DNA of 64,000 nt. Origin: Mycolicibacterium agri (GTDB lineage: Bacteria > Actinomycetota > Actinomycetes > Mycobacteriales > Mycobacteriaceae). Position 1 is the stretch's first letter; each line of letters starts with the position of its first letter. Below the pieces are notes generated by a model that did no database searches, was not told where the DNA came from, and saw nothing but the letters and a program-made list of their open reading frames with translations. Shown in pieces: positions 50,772 to 59,239 of this stretch. The translations under genes were made by a program, and so were the position numbers. The stretch is taken from NCBI RefSeq assembly GCF_002553505.1, contig NZ_PDCP01000032.1, forward strand, positions 1-64,000, read 5' to 3'.

Positions 50772-51206
50772 ATGCCACTTACAGGGGAATACGAACCGAG
50801 CACGTCGGACTGGGCACGCGAGCACGTCGAGAAGATCGAGCAAACCGGCGCCGCCGCCGCTGAGCTCAATGGCAAGCCAGTCGTCGTGCTGACCACCATC
50901 GGCGCCAAGACCGGCAAGCTGCGCAAGACCCCGCTGATGCGGGTCGAGCACAACGGCGAGTACGCAGTCGTGGCCTCGCTGGGCGGCGCGCCCAAGAACC
51001 CGGTGTGGTACTACAACGTCAAGAAGAACCCGCGCGTCGAACTGCGCGATGGTGACACCACCCGCGAATACATCGCCCGCGAGGTCTTCGGCGACGAGAA
51101 GGCGACCTGGTGGAAACGCGCCGTCGAGGTCTGGCCCGACTACGCCGAGTACCAGAAGAAGACCGACCGTGAAATCCCGGTCTTCGTGTTGACGCCCGTC
51201 AGCTAA
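50772..51206 (+). CDS. F420H2-type nitroreductase-family oxidoreductase (Ddn-like)
   Basis: A 144-residue split-barrel flavin/deazaflavin-binding protein. The family motifs VVLTTIGAKTGKLRKTPLMR, followed by VASLGGAPKNPVWYYNVKKNP, are intact. Ddn-like proteins use F420H2 to reduce quinones and nitroimidazoles; the natural substrate here is unknown. TATTGT (50760-50765) ends six bases before the ATG, giving a leaderless start; an in-frame start at 50751 overlaps that element. M. tuberculosis has a related gene, Rv1558, just before ilvA. Confidence 0.9.
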   Translation: MPLTGEYEPSTSDWAREHVEKIEQTGAAAAELNGKPVVVLTTIGAKTGKLRKTPLMRVEHNGEYAVVASLGGAPKNPVWYYNVKKNPRVELRDGDTTREYIAREVFGDEKATWWKRAVEVWPDYAEYQKKTDREIPVFVLTPVS

Positions 51207-51247
51207 TCCGTTTTGGCGGGAAAACGCGCAGATGGCACCATTGATCG

Positions 51248-52531
51248 GTGACCACTGAACTGAGCCGGCCCACTCGCACGTCACCGCCGCTGACCGCGGC
51301 GGACATCGAAGCCGCGGCTCAGCGAATTTCCGACGTGGTGACGCAGACGCCGCTGGAGTTCAGCGAGCGGCTGTCGCAGGCCACCGGGGCGACGGTCTAC
51401 CTGAAGCGTGAAGACCTCCAGTCCGTGCGCTCGTACAAGCTGCGCGGGGCCAACAACCTGCTGCGGCAGCTGTCGCAGGCCGAGATCGCCGCAGGGGTGG
51501 TGTGCTCGTCGGCGGGCAACCACGCCCAGGGCTTCGCGATGGCGTGCCGCTCGATGGGCATTCACGGCCGCGTCTACGTCCCGGCCAAGACGCCCAAGCA
51601 GAAGCGTGACCGCATCCGCTACCACGGCCGCGAGTTCATCGAGCTGATCCCCGTCGGCAAGACCTACGACGAGGCCGCCGCCGCCGCGCTCGAGGACGTC
51701 GCCCGCACCGGCGCCACCCTGGTCCCGCCCTATGACGACGTTCGCACGATGGCCGGACAGGGCACCATCGCGGTCGAACTGCTCGACCAACTCGACGACG
51801 AGCCGGACCTGGTGATCGTCCCGGTCGGCGGCGGTGGCTGCATCGCGGGCATCACCACCTATCTGGCCGAGCGGACGACCCGCACGTCGGTGCTCGGCGT
51901 CGAACCGGCCGGAGCCGCAGCGATGATCGCGGCGCTGGCCGCCGGTCAGCCGGTCACGCTGGACCACGTCGATCAGTTCGTCGACGGCGCCGCCGTAAAT
52001 CGCGCCGGCGACCTGACCTACGCGGCGCTGGCCGCGGCGGGGGACATGGTGTCGATCACGACGGTCGACGAGGGCGCGGTGTGCACCGCGATGCTCGACC
52101 TGTACCAGAACGAGGGCATCATTGCCGAGCCGGCGGGCGCTCTGTCGGTGACCGCGTTGCTGGAGGCCGACATCGAACCGGGGTCGACGGTGGTGTGCCT
52201 GATCTCCGGCGGGAACAACGACGTGTCGCGGTACGGGGAGATCCTCGAACGCTCGCTGGTGCACCTCGGGCTGAAACACTATTTCCTGGTTGACTTTCCG
52301 CAGGAACCCGGCGCGTTGCGCCGCTTCCTCGACACCGTTCTCGGCCCGAATGACGACATCACGCTGTTCGAGTACGTCAAACGCAACAACCGCGAGACCG
52401 GCGAGGCGTTGGTGGGCATCGAGCTGGGTTCGGCCGCCGATCTGGACGGCCTGCTCGAGCGGATGAAGGCATCCGACATTCACGTCGAAAAGCTCGAACC
52501 CGACTCGCCGGCGTATCGCTATCTGCTCTGA
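51248..52531 (+). CDS. ilvA: Threonine ammonia-lyase (threonine deaminase)
   Basis: A 427-residue PLP enzyme converting threonine to 2-oxobutanoate, the first committed step to isoleucine. The PLP Lys is in RSYKLRGANN, the phosphate-binding loop is PVGGGGCIAG and ISGGNND follows near residue 320. The C-terminal regulatory domain (HYFLVDFPQEPGALRRFLDT to about 425) is a single ACT-like unit, as in the shorter actinobacterial form. GTG start. It overlaps the convergent gene by 13 bases. Genetically it is linked with the isoleucine-sensing T-box of ileS only by pathway. Confidence 0.96.
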   Translation: MTTELSRPTRTSPPLTAADIEAAAQRISDVVTQTPLEFSERLSQATGATVYLKREDLQSVRSYKLRGANNLLRQLSQAEIAAGVVCSSAGNHAQGFAMACRSMGIHGRVYVPAKTPKQKRDRIRYHGREFIELIPVGKTYDEAAAAALEDVARTGATLVPPYDDVRTMAGQGTIAVELLDQLDDEPDLVIVPVGGGGCIAGITTYLAERTTRTSVLGVEPAGAAAMIAALAAGQPVTLDHVDQFVDGAAVNRAGDLTYAALAAAGDMVSITTVDEGAVCTAMLDLYQNEGIIAEPAGALSVTALLEADIEPGSTVVCLISGGNNDVSRYGEILERSLVHLGLKHYFLVDFPQEPGALRRFLDTVLGPNDDITLFEYVKRNNRETGEALVGIELGSAADLDGLLERMKASDIHVEKLEPDSPAYRYLL

Positions 52532-52968
52532 TCCGGCGGCGCCGGTTTGAGTTCGACGATGCATTCGTCGTTGGCCCGAAAGAGCGGCGCCAGCGCAAGC
52601 TCTCGCTCGGCGGCAACGTCTGTCAACATGGCTGCCCATTGTCGGTCCAGCTTCGAGATTCCGCCGACGCCGGGTCGTGTCAGCAAGAGGGCCGCGGTGG
52701 TGCCCGGTTCGAATTTGTACAAAACCCAGTACAGACGGATGACGACGTCGGTGACGTAGTCCTTCCGGGGCCGTGCCGGCATCGGGATCTGCGTCATCGT
52801 CTTGTAAAGCCGCCGGTCGGCTCCGATGAAGCCGACCCAGAGCAGACGTTCGGCAAAACCGAGCGGCTCCATCAGCGCCCGCCAGCGCTGCCGCAGATCG
52901 GCGGGCGAGTACACGGGATCCGTCGCCGTCTCAATGGGTGGAATCGGAAGCAGCTCTTGATGAGTCAT
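52519..52968 (-). CDS. Conserved protein, unknown function
   Basis: A 149-residue soluble protein. It contains YSPADLRQRWRALMEPLGFA, then RLLWVGFIGADRRLYKTMTQ, then RPRKDYVTDVVIRLYWVLYK and an alternating hydrophobic pattern consistent with an alpha/beta fold. I do not recognise the family. It lies downstream of the treX-treY-treZ genes on the same strand but behind a hairpin (53011-53037), so it probably has its own promoter. The stop overlaps ilvA by 13 bases. Confidence 0.7.
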   Translation of the reverse strand: MTHQELLPIPPIETATDPVYSPADLRQRWRALMEPLGFAERLLWVGFIGADRRLYKTMTQIPMPARPRKDYVTDVVIRLYWVLYKFEPGTTAALLLTRPGVGGISKLDRQWAAMLTDVAAERELALAPLFRANDECIVELKPAPPDQSR

Positions 52969-53010
52969 CCACGAATCATCGACGCAGAAGGGGCGGGCCC
53001 GTTGTCACTC

Positions 53011-53037
53011 ATCCACAGCCGCGGCCCCGCTGTGGAT
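53011..53037 (-). terminator. Hairpin at the treZ stop, terminator-like without U-run
   Basis: ATCCACAGC (53011-53019) and GCTGTGGAT (53029-53037) are perfect 9-bp arms around a 9-base GC-rich loop. The stem begins at the first base of the treZ stop codon. No run of T follows on the minus strand, as is common for mycobacterial intrinsic terminators. It separates the tre operon from the unknown gene downstream. Confidence 0.55.
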
Positions 53038-54767
53038 CAGGAGTTGACTGCGCGCAGAATCGCGAAAGAATGCCCCTCCAGCCGCGTCGCGTCTCCGGAC
53101 ACGACCGGCTCGCCCCACGCCAGCACGACCTCGCCGCTCACCGGCACGGTCACCTCGTCGGCGTTGAGATTGCAGGCGATCGCCAGCGCCCCGCGGTGCA
53201 TGACGATCCAGCGCTGTTCCTCGTCGTAGTCGATCTTCAGGTGGTCCAGCCACGGGTCGGCCATGTCGGGCTCGTTGCGCCGCAACGCCAGCAGCTCGCG
53301 GTAGGTGCGCAGCAGCCGCGCGTGGTCTCCGTCGTCGAGTTCGCCCCAGTTCAGCTTCGACCGCAGAAACGTCTCGGGATCCTGCGGATCGGGGATTGCG
53401 TCGGCGTCCCAACCGTGTTCGGCGAATTCCCGCTTGCGGCCCTCGGCTGTCGCCCTGGCCAGTTCGGGCTCGGGATGGCTGCTGAAGAACTGGAACGGAC
53501 TCGACGATCCCCACTCTTCGCCCATGAACAGCATTGCCGTGTAAGGCGATCCGAGCGCGAGCGCGGCCTTCACCGCCAGCTGCCCGAAAGTCAGGTTCTG
53601 CGACGGGCGGTCGCCGACGGCGCGGTTGCCGACCTGGTCGTGGGTCAGCGTGTAGGCCAGCAGCCGGGTGGCCGGGATGGTCGCGGTGTCCAGCGGCCTG
53701 CCGTGGCGCCGGTGCCGAAACGACGAGTAGGTGCCCGCGTGGTAGTAGCCGTGTTTGAGGGTGTTCGCCAACGCCTCCAGCGATCCGAAATCGTCGTAGT
53801 AGCCTTGACGTTCGCCCGACACCGCGGCGTGAATCGCGTGATGGATGTCGTCGTCCCACTGCGCGGTCATCCCGTAGCCGCCGCGGTCACGCGGTGTGAT
53901 CAGACGCGGGTCATTCTTGTCGCTTTCGGCGATCAACGACAGCGGCCGCCCCAATTGCTGCGCCAGCGCGTCGGTTTCGGTGGCCAGCTCTTCGAGTATG
54001 TGAATCGCGGTGGTGTCGACGAGCGCATGCACCGCATCAAGGCGCAGCCCGTCTGCGTGGAAGTCGCGCATCCATCGCAGCGCGCAGTCGATGATGTAGC
54101 GGCGCACCTCGTCGGCGTCCGCGTCGGCAATGTTGATCGACTCGCCCCACGGGTTGCTGCCCGTCGACAGATAGGGCCCGAACTTCGGCAGGTAGTTGCC
54201 TGACGGGCCGAGGTGGTTGAACACCGCGTCGATCAGCACGCCGAGGCCGCGGCGGTGACACGCGTCGATGAGCCGCACCAACCCGTCAGGCCCACCGTAG
54301 GGCTCGTGTACGGCGTACCAGAGCACGCCGTCATAGCCCCACCCGTGCGTGCCGCCGAAGGCGTTGACGGGCATCAGCTCGACGAAGTCGATGCCGAGAT
54401 CGACGAGGTAGTCCAGCTTTTCGATCGCCGAGTCGAACGTCCCCTCCGGCGTGAACGTGCCGACATGGAGTTCATAGATGGCGCGCCCTTCGATCGACCG
54501 GCCGGGCCAGTCGTCGTCGGTCCATGCGCCAGGGTCAGGCTGCCACAGCTGGGAGCGCTCATGCACGCCATCGGGCTGGCGCGGCGAGCGTGGGTCGGGC
54601 AGCGCCTTCGCGTCGTCGTCGAGGATGAAGCCATACCGGGCATCGGGGCGCGCGTCGACGTCGGCGCTCCACCACCCGTCGTCGGATCGGGTCATCGGAT
54701 ACACCGTGCCGTCGACGTCCAACCGCACTTTCTGCGGTCGCGGCGCCCACACCTTGAACTCAGTCAT
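53037..54767 (-). CDS. treZ: Malto-oligosyltrehalose trehalohydrolase
   Basis: A 576-residue GH13 enzyme that releases free trehalose from malto-oligosyltrehalose. It starts with a CBM48-like N-terminal domain (MTEFKVWAPRPQKVRLDVDG) and has the GH13 residues in DGLRLDAVHALVD (nucleophile Asp), LIAESDKNDPRL (acid Glu) and THDQVGNRA. The ATG at 54767 overlaps the end of treY by eight bases; the longer frame to 54842 runs into treY. Third gene of the treX-treY-treZ operon. Confidence 0.96.
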   Translation of the reverse strand: MTEFKVWAPRPQKVRLDVDGTVYPMTRSDDGWWSADVDARPDARYGFILDDDAKALPDPRSPRQPDGVHERSQLWQPDPGAWTDDDWPGRSIEGRAIYELHVGTFTPEGTFDSAIEKLDYLVDLGIDFVELMPVNAFGGTHGWGYDGVLWYAVHEPYGGPDGLVRLIDACHRRGLGVLIDAVFNHLGPSGNYLPKFGPYLSTGSNPWGESINIADADADEVRRYIIDCALRWMRDFHADGLRLDAVHALVDTTAIHILEELATETDALAQQLGRPLSLIAESDKNDPRLITPRDRGGYGMTAQWDDDIHHAIHAAVSGERQGYYDDFGSLEALANTLKHGYYHAGTYSSFRHRRHGRPLDTATIPATRLLAYTLTHDQVGNRAVGDRPSQNLTFGQLAVKAALALGSPYTAMLFMGEEWGSSSPFQFFSSHPEPELARATAEGRKREFAEHGWDADAIPDPQDPETFLRSKLNWGELDDGDHARLLRTYRELLALRRNEPDMADPWLDHLKIDYDEEQRWIVMHRGALAIACNLNADEVTVPVSGEVVLAWGEPVVSGDATRLEGHSFAILRAVNS

Positions 54768-57057
54768 GGACACGCTCCAGCAGGGCGACGGGAAGTTCGG
54801 CGAACAGTTCGGCGGCCGGCACCCGCCCGCTGAACTGCGCACCGGAGATGCGGTCTGTCCAGGTTCCAGAGGGCAGCGTCAACAGAGTGTCGCCCCAACC
54901 CGTTTCGGCCAGCCGGACCGAGTGGCGCGTCGCCGCGGTCAGCACATCCGAACCGCGAGCGAACGCCACGACATGCTCGGCCGCAGGGCCTTCGGGGAGG
55001 ACGGGCGTGTGGCCGCCCGCGATAAACGTGTCCGGCTTCTCCCGACGCAGCCGCAGCGCGGCCGCCACGGCGCGCATCTTGGGCTCTCGTCCCGCGGTCA
55101 GGGCGTCACGGCGGGCCTGATAGTCCACCGGCCGACGGTTGTCCGGGTCGACAAGGCTGTCGTCGGCCAGTTCGGTGCCCTGGTAGATGTCGGGAACCCC
55201 GGGCGCGGTCAGCGCGATGAGCTTCTGGCCGAGGCTGTCGTTGCGGGCGTGTTCGTCGAGCCGACCCACCAGCGAGGTCAATTCGGTGGCGATCGGGCCG
55301 TCGATCAGCGTGTCGATCCAGCTGTGGACGGCGGATTCGAAGTCGCTGTCGGGCTCATTCCACGTGGTGTGCACGGCGGCTTCCCGTATCGCCTTCTCGG
55401 CGTAGGCATGCAGCCGCGAGCGCAGCTCGTCGGTGACCTTGCCGTCGAGCGGCCATACGCCGAAGATGTTCTGCCACAGGAATATTCCCGTCATCGGGTC
55501 CGGGGACGGGGTGCGCTTCTCCCATGCGTCGACGAACTCGGCCCACAGCGACGGAACCTGGGACAGCACCCCGATCCGCGCGCGGACGTCCTCACCGCGT
55601 TTGGTGTCGTGTGTGCTCAGCGCCGTCATCGCCTGCGGCCACAGCGCCGCGCGCACGGCGGCCCGCTGGTGGAACTCCGCCACGCTCACTCCGAAGCGGT
55701 CAGGCTCGCCGCCGACCTCGTTCAGCGACACCAGCCGGGCGTCGCGGTAGAACAGGCAGTCCTCCATGGACTTCGCGGTCGCGGCGCCGCACAACTGCTG
55801 CAGACGAACACCGGCGGCGCGGTCCTTCGCCACCGCGGTGGACACCACCGCCAGCGGTTCGGCCAGGTCCGGCTGCTCGGCGACGGTCTCCGCCAGCGCG
55901 ACCGGCAGCACCGAGGACAGGTTGAGGTAGTCCGACCGGTACACCTTGACCCGGCTCAGCAGCGCACCCACCGCGTCAGGCAGCCGTGGATCGTCGAAAC
56001 CCGTTGCGGCGGTGACGGTTCGGCACAGCCGCTTCAGCTCGCTGGCCAGCGTGTCGGTGACGGCATGCACCTTGAGGCTGCGGGCCAGCTCGGGCATCGC
56101 GTGGTAGTCGGTGCCGCTCGAGTTGACGAGTTCGGTGAGCGGGCCCGCACCGCTCTGGTCGATGAACACGCCGCCGATTTCGCGCAGCGCGTCGTAGCCG
56201 GTGGTGCCCGCGACCGGCAGGGTCGGGTCGAGCGGTTCGTCGACGGCGAGGATCTTCTCGATCACGATCCAGGCGTCGGGCCCGGTGATCTCGCGCAGCC
56301 ACGTCAGATAGCCCGCCGGGTCGGACAACCCGTCGGGGTGGTCGATGCGCACGCCGTCGACAAGGCCCTCGTCGAACCAGCGCTTCACCTCGACGTGGGT
56401 AGCGTCGAACACCGCGCGGTCCTCCTGTCGCAGGCCGGCCAGCGACGTGATCGAGAAGAACCGCCGATATCCGCAGACGCCGTTGCGCCAGCCGATCAGC
56501 CGGTAGTGCTGCCGGTCGTGCACGTCGCGGCCGGTGCCCGACCCCGTTCCCGGCGCGACGGGATAGGCGAGGTCGCCGAGCCGCAACACCGGTTCGGCCC
56601 CGCTGCCGTCGACCACGAGGTCGTCGACGTCGTCGTCGGATCCGAGGACCGGCAACACGATTCGGCCGCCGTCCAGATCCCAGTCGATGTCGAAGTACGA
56701 CGCGTAGGCCGAGTCGCGGCCGTGTTTGAGGACGTCCCACCACCACGGGTTCTGCTCGGGCTGGTCGACACCGACGTGGTTGGGGACGATGTCGACGATC
56801 AGACCCATGCCGAGGTCGCGGGCCGCCGCCGACAGCTGGGCCAGCCCCTCGGCGCCGCCCAAATCTGGCGACACCGCTGTGGGATCGGTGACGTCATAGC
56901 CGTGCGTGGAACCGCGCACCGCCGTCAGGATCGGCGACAGGTAGAGGTGTGAGACCCCGAGGTCGGCCAGGTAGGGAAGTAGCTTCTCGGCGTCGGCGAA
57001 CGTGAAGCAGTCGCCGCGCATCTGCAGTCGATAGGTCGACAGTACGGGTAAAGGCAT
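54760..57057 (-). CDS. treY: Maltooligosyl trehalose synthase
   Basis: A 765-residue GH13 intramolecular transglucosylase that converts the reducing-end alpha-1,4 bond of maltodextrin to the alpha,alpha-1,1 bond. Key segments are VPNHVGVDQPEQNPWWWDVL, DGVRIDHPDGLSDP (catalytic Asp), WIVIEKILAVDE (Glu) and STHDTKRGEDVRARI. Between treX (ends three bases upstream) and treZ (overlaps by eight) it is clearly co-transcribed. The pathway makes trehalose from glycogen or alpha-glucan. Confidence 0.97.
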   Translation of the reverse strand: MPLPVLSTYRLQMRGDCFTFADAEKLLPYLADLGVSHLYLSPILTAVRGSTHGYDVTDPTAVSPDLGGAEGLAQLSAAARDLGMGLIVDIVPNHVGVDQPEQNPWWWDVLKHGRDSAYASYFDIDWDLDGGRIVLPVLGSDDDVDDLVVDGSGAEPVLRLGDLAYPVAPGTGSGTGRDVHDRQHYRLIGWRNGVCGYRRFFSITSLAGLRQEDRAVFDATHVEVKRWFDEGLVDGVRIDHPDGLSDPAGYLTWLREITGPDAWIVIEKILAVDEPLDPTLPVAGTTGYDALREIGGVFIDQSGAGPLTELVNSSGTDYHAMPELARSLKVHAVTDTLASELKRLCRTVTAATGFDDPRLPDAVGALLSRVKVYRSDYLNLSSVLPVALAETVAEQPDLAEPLAVVSTAVAKDRAAGVRLQQLCGAATAKSMEDCLFYRDARLVSLNEVGGEPDRFGVSVAEFHQRAAVRAALWPQAMTALSTHDTKRGEDVRARIGVLSQVPSLWAEFVDAWEKRTPSPDPMTGIFLWQNIFGVWPLDGKVTDELRSRLHAYAEKAIREAAVHTTWNEPDSDFESAVHSWIDTLIDGPIATELTSLVGRLDEHARNDSLGQKLIALTAPGVPDIYQGTELADDSLVDPDNRRPVDYQARRDALTAGREPKMRAVAAALRLRREKPDTFIAGGHTPVLPEGPAAEHVVAFARGSDVLTAATRHSVRLAETGWGDTLLTLPSGTWTDRISGAQFSGRVPAAELFAELPVALLERVHD

Positions 57058-57060
57058 GTG

Positions 57061-59199
57061 TCAGGCGGTCTTTCGCAGCACCAGCAGGGAACGGGGCTGC
57101 AGCGAGATCTTCTCGCCCGCGGCGACGACGAGGTCGGTTTCGCCCCTCGGGTCGGCAGTGTCGAGGTCGGCGGTCCACTCCCTGGCGTAATCGTCGCGCG
57201 GTGTGACGAAGTCCTGGACGTGGTCGTGCGCGTTGAAGCACAGCAGGAAGGAGTCATCGACGACGCGCTGGCCGCGGGCGTCGGGCGTCGGGATGGCCTC
57301 GCCGTTGAGGAACACCGCCACACACTTACCCAGGCCGGTGTTCCAGTCCTCGGGTGTCATCTCGATGCCGGCGGGCGTCAGCCAGGCGATGTCGCGGACC
57401 TGGTCGCCGGAGCGGATCGGTTTCCCCTCGAAGAACCGGCGGCGACGAAACACCGGGTGGTTCTTGCGCAACTCGGTGACCTTGCGGGTGAACGCCAACT
57501 GGTCGGCGTTCTTCTCGCACAGCGTCCAGTCCATCCAGGACAGCTCCGAGTCCTGGCAGTAGACGTTGTTGTTGCCCAGCTGGGTGCGCCCGATCTCGTC
57601 GCCGTGCGACAGCATCGGAGTGCCCTGCGACAGCATCAGCGTGCCCATGATGTTGCGCATCTGCTTGGCCCGCAGCGCCAGGATGTCCGGGTCGTCGGTC
57701 GGCCCCTCGACACCGCAGTTCCAGGACCGGTTGTGGCTCTCGCCGTCGCGGTTGTCCTCGCCATTGGCCTCGTTGTGTTTCTCGTTGTAGGACACGAGGT
57801 CGTTCAGCGTGAAGCCGTCGTGGCAGGTCACGAAGTTGATGCTCGCGCTGGGCCGCCGGCCGGTGGCCTCATAGAGGTCCGACGAGCCGGTCAGCCGGGA
57901 GGCGAATTCGCCGAGGGTCGCGGGTCCTCCCCGCCAGTAATCACGCACAGTGTCGCGATACTTCCCGTTCCACTCGGTCCACAAACCTGGGAAGTTGCCG
58001 ACCTGATAGCCGCCTTCGCCGATGTCCCACGGCTCGGCGATCAACTTGACCTGGCTGACCACCGGGTCCTGCTGAACCAGGTCGAAGAACGCGCTCAGCC
58101 GGTTGACGTCGTAGAACTCGCGAGCCAGCGTCGCGGCCAGGTCGAACCGGAACCCGTCGACGTGCATCTCCAGGACCCAGTAGCGCAGCGAGTCCATGAT
58201 CAGCTGCAGCGTGTGCGGGTGCCGCGCGTTGAGGCTGTTGCCGGTGCCGGTGAAGTCCTTGTAGAACCGCAGGTCGGTGTCGAGCAGGCGGTAGTAGGCG
58301 GCGTTGTCGATGCCGCGGAAGTTGATCGTCGGGCCGAGGTGGTTGCCTTCGGCGGTGTGGTTGTAGACGACGTCGAGGATGACTTCGATACCCGCCTCGT
58401 GGAATGTCCGCACCATGGTCTTGAACTCGGCGACCGCCCCGCCCGCGTGCCGGTTCGACGAGTACTGGTGGTGCGGTGCGAAGAACCCGAAAGTGTTGTA
58501 GCCCCAGTAGTTTCGCAAACCGAGTTCGAGGAGTCGGTGGTCGTGCATGAACTGGTGCACCGGCATCAGTTCGATCGCGGTGACGTTGAGCGACTTGAGG
58601 TGCTCGATGATGGCCGGGTGCGTCAGGCCCGCGTAGGTGCCGCGCTGGTCCTCGGGGACGGCTGGATGCGTCTGGGTCATGCCCTTGACGTGGGCCTCGT
58701 AGATGACGGTCTCGTGGTACGGAGTGCGCGGGGCGCGGTCGGTGCCCCAGTCGAAGTACGGGTTGATGACGACGCTGGTCATGGTGTGGCCGAGCGAGTC
58801 GATCATCGGCGGAACGCCGGTGTCGGCCGGATCCTTCTTGGCCGCCTCCAGGTCGTAGGAGAACAGCGCCTGGGTGAACTCGAAGTCGCCGTGGAAGGAC
58901 TTGCCGTAGGGGTCGAGCAGCAGCTTGCTCGGATCGCATCGCTGCCCGGCCGAGGGATCCCACGGCCCGTGGACCCGGTAGCCGTAGCGCTGGCCCGGCG
59001 TCACCGTCGGCAGGTACGCATGCCAGACGAAGCCGTCGACCTCTTCGATGTTGATGCGTTCCTCGCTGCCGTCCTTGGCGATCAGGCAGAGTTCGACCTT
59101 CTCGGCGACCTCGGAGAACAGCGAGAAGTTGGTGCCCGCGCCGTCGTAGGTGGCGCCGAGCGGATACGGCGAACCGGGCCACACCGTCGTGATCGACAT
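57061..59199 (-). CDS. treX: Glycogen debranching enzyme TreX/GlgX
   Basis: A 712-residue isoamylase-type GH13 enzyme that cleaves alpha-1,6 branches to feed TreY. CBM48 at the N-terminus, catalytic Asp in VDGFRFDLAATL, Glu in LIAEPWDIGEGGY and the downstream VTCHDGFTLNDLVSYNEKHN. I choose ATG 59199 because TAAGGT on the minus strand ends six bases before it (leaderless); the preceding ATG 59202 is an alternative with an AAGG site. First gene of treX-treY-treZ. Confidence 0.96.
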   Translation of the reverse strand: MSITTVWPGSPYPLGATYDGAGTNFSLFSEVAEKVELCLIAKDGSEERINIEEVDGFVWHAYLPTVTPGQRYGYRVHGPWDPSAGQRCDPSKLLLDPYGKSFHGDFEFTQALFSYDLEAAKKDPADTGVPPMIDSLGHTMTSVVINPYFDWGTDRAPRTPYHETVIYEAHVKGMTQTHPAVPEDQRGTYAGLTHPAIIEHLKSLNVTAIELMPVHQFMHDHRLLELGLRNYWGYNTFGFFAPHHQYSSNRHAGGAVAEFKTMVRTFHEAGIEVILDVVYNHTAEGNHLGPTINFRGIDNAAYYRLLDTDLRFYKDFTGTGNSLNARHPHTLQLIMDSLRYWVLEMHVDGFRFDLAATLAREFYDVNRLSAFFDLVQQDPVVSQVKLIAEPWDIGEGGYQVGNFPGLWTEWNGKYRDTVRDYWRGGPATLGEFASRLTGSSDLYEATGRRPSASINFVTCHDGFTLNDLVSYNEKHNEANGEDNRDGESHNRSWNCGVEGPTDDPDILALRAKQMRNIMGTLMLSQGTPMLSHGDEIGRTQLGNNNVYCQDSELSWMDWTLCEKNADQLAFTRKVTELRKNHPVFRRRRFFEGKPIRSGDQVRDIAWLTPAGIEMTPEDWNTGLGKCVAVFLNGEAIPTPDARGQRVVDDSFLLCFNAHDHVQDFVTPRDDYAREWTADLDTADPRGETDLVVAAGEKISLQPRSLLVLRKTA

Positions 59200-59239
59200 C
59201 ATTTGACCTTATCGGCGCTCATGGTTCGTCGCTCGACTG

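Noticed and set aside
53000..53040. Replication-origin-like DnaA boxes
   Set aside because: Only two inverted ATCCACAG arms, no AT-rich unwinding region or dnaA/dnaN context; a hairpin at the treZ stop explains them.
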